Positions 55,916 to 64,000 of a stretch of DNA of 64,000 nucleotides are shown here, one piece after another (within the stretch, counting starts at the first letter, position 1; each line of letters opens with the position of its first letter). The notes under the pieces are model-generated. The model did no database searches. It saw only the letters and a program-made list of their open reading frames with translations, and was not told the DNA's origin. The translations under genes were made by a program, and so were the position numbers. Origin of the DNA: Prillingera fragicola (lineage: Eukaryota > Basidiomycota > Tremellomycetes > Trichosporonales > Trichosporonaceae); contig BEDY01000007.1 in assembly GCA_002335605.1 (NCBI GenBank), positions 558,001 through 622,000 of the forward strand, written 5' to 3'.

Positions 55916-58363
55916 CTACGCCTTGCCCTCGTCCGAACTCGCGCTCGCAGACCCACCGGCAGGTGACCCCTTGTTGCGGGGCGACACGGGCACGCTGCCC
56001 TTGTTCTTGTTCTTATTCTTCCTGCGCTTGTTGCCTCCGCCTCCGCCGCCATTGTTACCCCCTTGGGGCGGCGCGACGCTGTTAAACGTGTGGCCGGGGC
56101 TCTTGGACAGTGCTGCCGCGGGTTTGTCGGTCAAAGTGCTCTTGCTGGGGCTCGCACCCTGTGATGGGGGTGCAGCGAGGCTGAACTCTGCGAGGTCGGC
56201 CTTGAGGTCCGACTTGCCCTCGGGCTTCTTGGGCGAGGCCGCCAAAGCTGGGGCAGAGCTTTTGGGTGAGATGAGCATTTCACCGTGAGGCGAGGCGGGG
56301 GGCAGAAGTGGTGTTGGCTCAGGGAGAGGGGGGAGGGATGGAGTGTTCTTGCTCGGCGAGGTGGCGGATTCTGCAGCTGGTGCGGTTTTGGTTGACGCGG
56401 GCGAGCCGGCCATGGTGCTCGACTGGGTAGAGCCCAGGAGTAGAGGCTTGGCACCCTCGTCACCGGCAGTGAGCCAGTCGGCAGCGGGATCCTCGTCAGC
56501 GGTCGGACGAGGGCGGACAGCCGTCAGCGCTGATGTCCTGGGCGAGTCGGTGTTGACGCCAGACTTGGGGAAGGAAGGGGTACCGAGGGGCGAGCCAGTA
56601 GTCTGGCCGACAGCGGGGGTGATGTCGACCTTGGCCTCGGGCTCGACTTTGGGTGGCGGTGAAGCGCTCTTGGGCGGCGAGATGCCCTTGGGCGACACGG
56701 TCGACGGCGCAGTCTTGGGTGGTGAGCCCTTTGGCGACGACTGGGCAATGTTTCGCAACAGGGTCTTGGGCGACGAACCCTTGGCGAGCGCTTCACCGGC
56801 CTCGCCCATGCTTGTTGGATTCCGTGGGCTGCTAGAGTTGGAGTCTGGGCTGGAGCCCGAGTCGCCGTCTCCTGCAGGCCCCACGTACACCACACTGTCT
56901 ACGCTCTCCTTGCGCGCCATGCCGATAGTTGATCCCTCGCCCTCTGTGACAGTGATGTCGCCAGCCTCGCCCTCCTCAGAAGCCTGAGACCACACGGTCG
57001 TTCCACGAGGCGCCTTTCCGCGACTCAGTGTGCCACGTCCGTTATTTGGCAGAGCACTCGCACTAGCGGCAGCGGCATTGGCCTCGGCAGCAGCCTCAAG
57101 GGCAGCACGAGTGCTAGGGGGGCTCCTGGTCTCGGAAGCCTGTGCCGGTGCCGGCTTGCCCTTGTTGGCAGGCTGCACAGGCGAAGCACTCCACTTGCTT
57201 GGAGACGCCTGATATGGCGATGGGTGGCGGCCGAGTGAGTGTGACCGTCCCGACCCTGGCGAGTCGTCCTTGTCCCGTCCACGCAGGTCGTCGTCGTCGT
57301 CGTCATCAGAGTCACGGTCCTCGTCGTCGTGAGCTCCTTCCTCGTCATCGTCATCATCATCATCGTCATCATCGTCGCGGTCGTCATGGTCGTCATCTGG
57401 AGAGAGCGCCTCGTATCCCTCTTTAGGGATGATTAGCAGGCTCTGGCCAACAAGCTCGTAGCGGTGGCAAAGCGCGACAAAGCGCGCATACAGCGCCGTC
57501 TCCGACTCGGACGTGGCAAAGGCCTCTGGGTGGTGAAAGTAGGCGTGGCTAAAGATACGCGAAAGGCGGCGGAACAGGGAGGGAAAGTGTGCGAGGGAAG
57601 CGTGAGGGATCTGCAGCCGCGAGGGAAAGTAGTTTGACGAGTTGAGGAGCGCCGACGTAGAGTCGAGGCTGATTCATCAGCGACACTTTGTGGGCCTGCG
57701 CTCACGTGTGGAGGATGTAGTCAATGGCACAGCACCTGTCCGTCCCCTCTCCTCCATGTGCCACGCACAGATACTGCCACTCGTCGGCCTTCATCTCTGG
57801 GCACGACTCGCGGCTGCACAGCGTAACGAGCTGGGTGATCAGTGGCGTGACGTCGATCGGTATCCGACTGCAAGGCAACGCGTCAGCTTGGGCGTTCACA
57901 GGGGTCACACGACCGGGGCTTCTGCCCCCTAGTCTGAGTGGTGCGACACGCTTCCGTGCGTGAGGACATACCGGAGATGCTCGTAGATCCACTAGAGGCA
58001 GTCAGTAGACGCTCCACAGTTCCAACGAGGGGCAACTCACGACATGGCGGTCTGCAGCCTTTGCATTGTCCGATGGCACCTCGACGAGTCCCTTGATGTC
58101 GTGTGGGTCGTGCCGGACCTTGTGGGAGAGGTACTCTGCGAGCTGGAACGGGCCGTCAAACGAGGACAGTGGTGAGACAGGCGCCATGGGTCCTGACTGC
58201 ATGTCCTGAAAGATGTGAGCGACTACACTCGACGGACGTCCAAGGCGGCCGGACGGGAGAGTGCCACCTCGACAACTCGCCGAGACAGACTTACCTCTAG
58301 CTTTGAGCCGCGCTTAACACGGTACGAGGCGTGTGGCTCGTGCTTCTCTGGTGAGATGATCAT
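55916..58363 (-). CDS. MOB4/phocein-type protein with long disordered C-terminal extension
   Basis: Exons are 58363-58295, 58205-58041, 57991-57972 (20 nt), 57867-57706 and 57668-55916, giving 722 aa. The MOB domain occupies residues 30-230: WIYEHLRRIPIDV, ESCPEMKADEWQYLC (zinc Cys), CCAIDYILHTLDSTSALLNS, NYFPSRLQIP and FRRLSRIFSHAYFHH (zinc His pair), ending LVGQSLLIIP. This pattern, especially NSSNYFPSR and IFSHAYFHH, fits phocein, a STRIPAK scaffold partner of striatin. The remaining ~480 residues are not part of known MOB4: an Asp run (DDDDDDDDDD), then Ser-Pro-Lys repeats (SPKGSPPK, SPKGISPPK) and a Gly-rich basic end (KRRKNKNKNKG). The first ATG of the frame was used. Confidence 0.88.
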
Positions 58364-58734
58364 GATGCGTGGCCGCCCGTTGAGGGGAATGAGGGACTGG
58401 GCTGGCCGAGAAGGGGGAAGGACGAGGTGGTGAGCAGAAGTGTTGTGAATGTGATCACTTCGGTGTCGAGCGTCATCCCTCTTCCCCGGGCGGGGTTCAC
58501 AGGCCACGTGGGTTATTATTTCCTTATTATTATTTTATATTTAATCCCAATATGTGGATAAAATGCATGAAAATTGCCTGACGGATAATCCTGTCTTCTT
58601 CTTTACGTAACCCCCTGGTACTGCTTACATAAGCCCATGCTGACTGTTGGCCACCACCTGAATCGACTACGACAAGTGCATCTCAGACTTTGGACGTTGA
58701 CACCCTCTCATCCTAGTCAAAAAGTCTAGCAACA
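58364..58734. promoter_or_regulatory. Divergent promoter, MOB4 / TOA2
   Basis: 371 bases with a strongly AT-rich block (58510-58560) beside a CACGTG at 58505-58510; the rest is GC-rich. Confidence 0.5.
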
Positions 58735-59336
58735 ATGGCTACAAACAACCAGGGCCAGACCTACTACGAGTTCTACCGCGGATCAAGGTACTGCTGCTTC
58801 TTCTTCCTCTTCTACTGCAGCAGCAACTAACTCTCTGGCAGTATCGGAACAGCCCTGACCGACTCGCTCGATGAGCTAATCACCTCGGGCGACATTCCAC
58901 CCCAGCTCGCCATGCGCGTGCTGCAGCAGGTGCGACCGCGTGGAGCGTAGCTAGGGCTAACAGAGCAGTTTGACAAGTCGTTGACAGAGTGCCTCCAAAA
59001 GGGTGTCAAGCAGAAGACGACCGTCAAGGTGTGTACAACAAGTGGCGAGCGCGCGAGAGCCTCCCACACGACCACTCCCCAGACCCCGCACTGATAAATC
59101 CAGGGCCATCTCTCGACGTACCGTCTCTGCGACGACGTCTGGACGTTTGTCGTCAAGGACCCCCAGTTCCGCATGGAGGGCACTGGATCCTCGTACGTCC
59201 CCCTCCCCCCGCTGGTACACCTCTCTATAACTGACACTGCAGCAGGGGCGAGCTTGTCACCGCGCCCAAGATTAAGATTGTCGCTTGTAAGAGCGGTGAT
59301 GCGACCGACGGACGAAAGGGCGGGGACAAGCACTAG
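58735..59336 (+). CDS. TOA2: TFIIA small (gamma) subunit
   Basis: Exons are 58735-58787, 58842-58929, 58969-59028, 59104-59192 and 59246-59336, giving 126 aa. It matches TFIIA-gamma end to end: [21 protein letters not shown] (four-helix part), [37 protein letters not shown] (beta-barrel part that touches TBP) and [13 protein letters not shown] short basic tail (GRKGGDKH) follows. The last acceptor is a tandem CAGCAG, so splicing can include or omit one Arg codon. TFIIA stabilises TBP on promoters. Confidence 0.95.
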
Positions 59337-59972
59337 AGCGCGAGCAACGTGGGGTGGACCCGCTTGCGGCGACGAGAGTGTTGCGCGGAGAGTGGAGCGG
59401 GGTATCGCGTGTGAGGACCCGGAAGCGGCACGGACAGTGCAGAGCATGTAGATAGGAGACAGAGAGCAGAGTCAGAGATCATTCATCGCATGTATGTAGC
59501 ATTCACATGAGCGTGCCTCCATGAGGCGGGTTGTCGCGCGAGCTCCGCAGTCGTGTGCGCAGACTTGGGTCACTTGCCCAGCTTCAGAGCAGTAAAGTTA
59601 CAGCTTGGTGTGGACTCCTGCAATGACCGTCCCACGGTCCTGGGCAACAACTACTCGCAAATCATAGGTTTGTATCAGCGGCCAGCGGCAAGGACGTACC
59701 TGTGTCGCCGGGAACTGCCATCATGCTACAATTCCTAAACGCAAGCCTTCCATGTGCTGCACCGGCTCTAGTGTCGTTGCTCCAGGCAGTCACTTGGAGT
59801 TCTTGCCAGTGTTAGAGATACTAGAACCGCCCCTCGCTTACTCCTTCAGAGCTCACGCTTTGCCAGTATGAGCCAAGCTGCGCGGTATCCCGCGGCCAAT
59901 GCATCTATATCAAAGTACATACAGTAGTGGCGTCCCATCCTCTGAAAACTCTCAGCCAGCCCAAGCAGCCGC
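59337..59972. other. Intergenic between convergent TOA2 and RRS1, 636 bases
   Basis: No gene, repeat or RNA recognised. Confidence 0.4.
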
Positions 59973-61197
59973 CTACTTGCGGCCACCACGACCTCCACCA
60001 CGTCCGCCACGGCCACCCCGGCCGCCGCCACGTCCACGGCTGCTCGAGTTGGCGAGCTGCTGCGCGCGCTCCTCGTACCGCACGGCCTTGCGTGCGTTGA
60101 GTCCGCCGTCCTCGCCGGCTCCGCCGGTCTTGGGCGCCTTTTTGCGCTCGGCAGTGCCCATCTTGTGGAGCACGGTCATGGCAGAGTCCTTTTCGCTCTT
60201 GTGGTCGCCAATGTTGTCGTCAAACTTGCGCTTGATGCCCTTGGCGCGGGGCTCGCCGTCAATCTTCTTGTCAAACTTGCCCATCGAGGCAGTGGCAGTC
60301 TTGGAGACGAGCATGGTGCGCTCCAGCTCGGCCTTGCGGACAGCGCGGCTCGTGGCCTTGGTCGACTGCGAGGCAGAGTTGGGCGCAGAGGTGGCGCGGT
60401 CGAGGGTGGACAGGGGCGAGGCGGCGGCGGCGGCCTTGTTGGCAGCTGCCTGCTTCTCGTTCTTGGCAACGCGTGCCTTGCGCTCGGCTTTGGCCGTGGC
60501 ACGGGGGTCAATGGTAGCGTCTGCGGTGTTAGTTGCGGTTGTCACGCGATGAGCGAGGGCGCGAGTGAGATGTCATTGCGAACGTAGCTCGTGTCCACGC
60601 GCATGCGCGCCACACAGCTCAACGAAGACATGACTTGGAATGCCCACTCGCTCCACTCGCGCTCTGTGCTCGTTGCACTCGACTCACCACCTCCGTTGTT
60701 CTTAATCTCGTGCAGCCACTGGTCCTCGGCGTCCTTGTTCTTTCCGTCGCGTCCCCAGCGTGCGACCCACTCCTGGCGCTCCTCGTCCCAGACCTTCTTG
60801 TCCTTCTTCGAGTGCGAAATACCCTTGGCGTTGGCAAAGCGCTCCCACTTGGTGAGGGCCTTGGCCTTGGGGAGAGGCTTCTCGCGGGGCAGGCGGGTCT
60901 CAGCGTCGGGAAGCTGGGCGATGGGGCCGAGCTCTGACGAGACGGTGGGGAGCGAGAAGAGGCCGGCGAGGAGAGCCTGGGTGGAAGTAAGAGTGAGGGA
61001 CAAGAGGTGGGCCTCGCGGTCGGCCAAGAGCTCGGCGTCCACGGGGACAGTGTCGAATGCGGCAAGGAGGCCTGCGTCCACCTCGACGGGGGTGGGGCGC
61101 TCGAGCTGGGTGATCTCCCTGACTGTTAGCTGTGGCGGAGGAGAGGCTGTGCTTACTTTGCCGCAGTGAGGTCTGCGATTGTCTGAGAGACGTCCAT
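59973..61197 (-). CDS. RRS1: RRS1, 60S ribosome biogenesis factor
   Basis: Exons are 61197-61157, 61118-60688 and 60520-59973, giving 339 aa. Conserved features: the short helical start MDVSQTIADL, LERPTPVEVDAGLLAAFD, LPREKPLPKAKALTKWERFA (the best Rrs1 signature), KVWDEERQEWVARWG and the C-terminal half with KRKFDDNIGDHKSEKD. The protein ends in an RGG-rich run (RGRGGGRGGRGGRGGG), as in many nucleolar proteins. Rrs1 with Rpf2 docks the 5S RNP on pre-60S particles. A 167-nt intron separates the two halves; the GTGAGT donor was preferred over a GTGGTG one base-triplet earlier. Confidence 0.93.
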
Positions 61198-61472
61198 GGC
61201 TGTTGAGTGGGTTGTGGATGTAGTGTTGCCGCTCGATGGCTGCTCATAGACACTCTGCTACTGAAATCTGCTGTAGTGGATAATCTGGGATTAATACAAA
61301 ATAAAATAATCATAAAATAATAATCCTCCTCCCTCCCACCCACTCGGAAGCAAACGGACCACCACTGCGCCCCCTCGGCGCTGGCTGGCGCTGGCTGCCA
61401 ACCACTGCTCGACCACCTCATACTCGTCGACCATCTCACCACTCTCTCTCGACCTCCATCCCTCCTCACAGC
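61198..61472. promoter_or_regulatory. Divergent promoter, RRS1 / COX7A-like
   Basis: 275 bases with an AT-rich core (61290-61325) and a CT-rich leader. Confidence 0.45.
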
Positions 61473-62290
61473 ATGTGGCCCCTTAACAGTAAGCACACCT
61501 AGACCCCCTGTGGCACTCCAAGCAACTCACACTTCCACCAGTCACGCCCAAGGTCCGCGAGCGCCAGATCTACCTCCAGGTGCGTTTCGGCCAATCCTAC
61601 TGGCTACTCGACCCGCAACAATCCACTACGTCCCCCCTCGCCCCCGCCTCCAGTGGTGTGCAACTGCACTTCACATAGCCATGGAGGCACGCGCAGAGGG
61701 ATATCGTAGCAGCGTCGAGCCAAGTTGCACGCAGAAACTAACGTCCACAGAGCCGCGTTGGCAAGGAGCTCGTCTACCTCCGCAAGCCCGGATCAAAGCT
61801 CATGTACAGTGCGTCATGCTCGCGATCGTGTTTGTGGAATGCCTGCTAACTGTTATCTTCTTTGTTTCGGTTTTACATTCGTCTTTTCTCGTATCCCCTG
61901 CCTGATCACCATCACCCCCTCGACAACCTCCTCGTCGCCCTATTCGTCCTTGTCGTCGTCCGCAAAACTCCGCATCATCGCCGGCATCCGTCCCCACATT
62001 CACGCCTGCACTCAATCTACCCTCATTCCAACCTCTCCCGTCACTTCCACTGCATCACCCTTGCCCACGACCCACCTCCCACTCCCCAACGGCAACTCCC
62101 CCTTCGGCGCCTTTTGTTCTCCCAACTCTACCCCCGCACCCCTCCGACGCGCCACACGAACCTGCCCGAAATTGATCCTTCAAACCATCCAGCTGCCTAC
62201 TGCGGTCTCCTCGGCGTCGCTTTCACCGGCTCGGTCTTCCAGCTCATCCAGTACGCGCGCGGCAAGGCTGCTCTCGCTTCCAAGGAGTAA
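61473..62290 (+). CDS. Cytochrome c oxidase subunit VIIa-like protein
   Basis: Exons are 61473-61488, 61542-61579, 61751-61808 and 62193-62290, giving 69 aa. The spliced product reads VRERQIYLQSRVGKELVYLR, KPGSKLMY, then one membrane span (AYCGLLGVAFTGSVFQLIQY) and a short matrix/IMS tail. Size, position of the span and the RKPGSKL motif fit fungal COX7A-type subunits of complex IV in the inner membrane. The last intron is 384 nt, the longest in the window. Phases agree at all three junctions, which supports the model. Confidence 0.65.
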
Positions 62291-62594
62291 ATCAAAGGAG
62301 AAACGCGCATGAATGCATAGTCTGGCAAAGGATTGTGAGCAGAGTCAGGCACGGGTGCCAAGGGTGATTGGCGCAGATGTTGCGGTTGTGCAGAGAGAGG
62401 CAGAGAGGGTGTCAAGAATGCCTGCTTAGGAGGAGGAGAGTGAAACCGACAAGGAGCAGGAGAGGCAGAGCGTCAGATATCAAGTCAGCAGCATCCACCG
62501 GTCCTATCCATGATGGAGCGCGGCCAAGCAACTGGCACCATCCCCGTTCTGGCCGATCCACCTGCCGTCCCCGGATCACGTATCAGTGTGGGTG
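62291..62594. other. Intergenic, 304 bases
   Basis: 3' flank of the COX7A-like gene. Nothing supported. Confidence 0.3.
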
Positions 62595-62834
62595 ATGAGC
62601 TTGGCATGGGCCATCGTTGCATTAGTGCTACAACATACTATCTACTCCATCTGGAGCGGCGTCGTGGTCATGGTATGGTCACAGCGCGGCAAGCGAGCCG
62701 CGGGCGACAGTTCGAGTCAAGAGCTAGCCCGCGGCGCGGGCAAGCTGGCAGAAGGCGAGGAAGGCGCCGACGACCCCGGCGGCGAGAGCATGGATGGCTG
62801 TTTTCCTTTAACCCAGAACACTCTTGCGCAATAG
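62595..62834 (+). CDS. Possible small single-span membrane protein, 79 aa
   Basis: ATG-initiated frame with one hydrophobic span (LAWAIVALVLQHTIYSIWSG) followed by a basic-then-acidic cytoplasmic tail (SQRGKRAAGDSS, KLAEGEEGADDPGG). Codon use in the tail is GC3-rich and coding-like; the span uses rarer codons. The frame is open for about 28 codons upstream, so a 5' exon may be missing. No family recognised. Confidence 0.3.
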   Translation: MSLAWAIVALVLQHTIYSIWSGVVVMVWSQRGKRAAGDSSSQELARGAGKLAEGEEGADDPGGESMDGCFPLTQNTLAQ

Positions 62835-63887
62835 TGACAAAAGTGCCGGCCGTCACCCCAGGGCTTGGGGTCGCATTCCTCTGTCATAAGTCAGCTTCTG
62901 CCAAACACGAGCATGGCAATGGGCCAGTACGCTGTTACCAGCGCAAGGGTGCTTGGGCTCACCTCCTTTGTTACCCCCGCGCCTGTCGCCGTCGCAGTCC
63001 GGAAGGCGAGGGGGTTTGCGCCACGGGGGGTTGATCCAGTTGGTGAGGTTTAGGCCTCCCTTTACTTTATCGCCGACAGGCGCATGATGTGTGTTTAGTT
63101 GAGAAAGAGGGGTGTAGCGATGGCCGTTAGAGGGGGGCTTAGAGCGTCATGTGTTGTTGTTGAAGAGACGTGCTGTGTTGGTCTGTCTTTGAGGGGGAGA
63201 TGCGTCCAGGGAAGGCGGCTCCTGCGCATACAGGGATGTGATGGAGCCAAAGCGTTGTTGTGCTCGTGTCGCCTGTTGAGCCCTGCAGTATAGGGGTGGT
63301 CGTGGCCGTGGTTAATTGAGAAAACAGTAGATATGAGATGGTCAAAGTCAGTTACCAACTGTTGACGTTTTTGTGTTGATTTCATGAGCAAACAGTTGGA
63401 CAGCTCGTAACCCGACAGCCCCGATTTGGCATAGCCAAGAGACGGCTCGTTCTGCCTGCCTGGCCACCAGTGATCAGTAAAGAGCAAGAACAGAGCTTGG
63501 TGGCGTTGAATGGTTGTAGCCCGGTCGGGGCCGATGTCGAGGTCGATGCCGGCCGACGACCTAGCCCTGGGTCATGGCGTATAGTGGCTGTAGCGCTTGG
63601 ACTTGTTGGGTTTGGCGACTGATTTTAGTGCTTGCATGTTACCCTTCTGTCGTCTGCAAGCACTCGTGAGCAATGCAAGAGCTGCAAGATGTTGTTGACA
63701 GCTTGACACTGTTGTGCACATGCTGGGGGGAGCCGGTGGGCTGGGTGGTGGAGATGCCTGACGTCACTGCAACATCCCGCTCCTGCTGCGATTGTTATCA
63801 CCATGGTCGTGTGCTCTTCTTTGCTGACACTCTGACTATCCACTCACTCTCGCTCACTTTGTGCATATCCAACTGTCCGTGTACACG
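62835..63887. other. Intergenic, 1.05 kb
   Basis: No supported gene on either strand; the last part must be the promoter of the gene at the right edge. Confidence 0.35.
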
Positions 63888-64000
63888 ATGGACATTCCAG
63901 GAGCAGCAAGACGATCAGCATCCTCTTCCACAGACGACGGTAGGTAATCACATCGTGTCACATACCTCGTCAATCTCACCCTCCCATATCTCCCAGCCCA
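63888..64000 (+). CDS. 5' end of a gene running off the right edge
   Basis: A pyrimidine-rich leader ends in an ATG starting MDIPGAARRSASSSTDD. A GTAGGT donor after 63939 and a CTCCCAG acceptor ending at 63996 suggest a 57-nt intron, with the second exon just beginning. Too little is visible to name it. Confidence 0.4.

Noticed and set aside
13932..58510. CACGTG sites in several promoters as a shared regulon
   Set aside because: About four sites in roughly 18 kb of intergenic DNA is near chance expectation; recorded only as individual sites.
1..64000. CRISPR arrays, intact transposons, rRNA genes
   Set aside because: No regularly spaced repeats, transposase or reverse-transcriptase motifs, terminal repeats or rRNA sequence were recognised.

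Overview
The window looks like a chromosome segment of a basidiomycete yeast, most probably a Tremellomycete and perhaps of the Trichosporonales type. The reasons are GC-rich coding sequence, dense genes on both strands, multi-exon genes with very short introns (34-60 nt, GTGAGT-like donors, CTAAC/CTGAC branch sites, CAG/TAG acceptors), and protein families such as ELMO, GH71, AA14-like LPMO and annexin. The genus is inference, because no rRNA or other marker is present. Exon junctions below were placed by hand so that conserved protein motifs stay in frame. They are models, not transcript evidence.

Layout, 1-20.4 kb. The 5' part of FAB1 (lipid kinase, cut by the window edge), a Cid1-type nucleotidyltransferase and the recombinase RAD54 lie on the minus strand, followed by a small orphan ORF. 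An F-box-like gene and a VanZ-like membrane protein (plus) meet a probable Sld3-like replication factor (minus). A divergent promoter leads to ALDH7, which is convergent with a second F-box-like gene of the same family as the first. A small secreted 8-cysteine protein is convergent with an AA14-like LPMO that has a repeat-rich tail.

20.4-40.2 kb. A gene-poor 2.5 kb gap comes first, then minus-strand BTB-like, CIR_N/LENG1-like and mitochondrial PPR-like genes. A divergent promoter opens a plus-strand run: NPL4, RPB7, an annexin with a PQ-rich head, an orphan, a GH71 alpha-1,3-glucanase and mitochondrial ClpP.

40.2-64 kb. Convergent/divergent pairs dominate: NPR3 / APC15-like, ELMO / SNX3, SUR7-PalI-like / TYR1, an HSL-type esterase / MOB4 (phocein), TOA2 / RRS1, COX7A-like, a possible small membrane protein, and the first exon of a gene running off the right edge.

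The genes are mostly housekeeping (transcription, ribosome biogenesis, TORC1 signalling, endosomal sorting, protein quality control, amino-acid metabolism) with a few wall or secreted proteins. I see no operon-like defence or biosynthetic system, no intact transposon, no CRISPR array and no convincing tRNA. The most interesting items are the AA14-like LPMO tail, the paired F-box-like family, a C/D-box snoRNA candidate in the RPB7 intron, the Sld3-like assignment, the extended MOB4, and extreme splicing architecture (start codon alone in its exon, 12-nt micro-exons, 34-nt introns).
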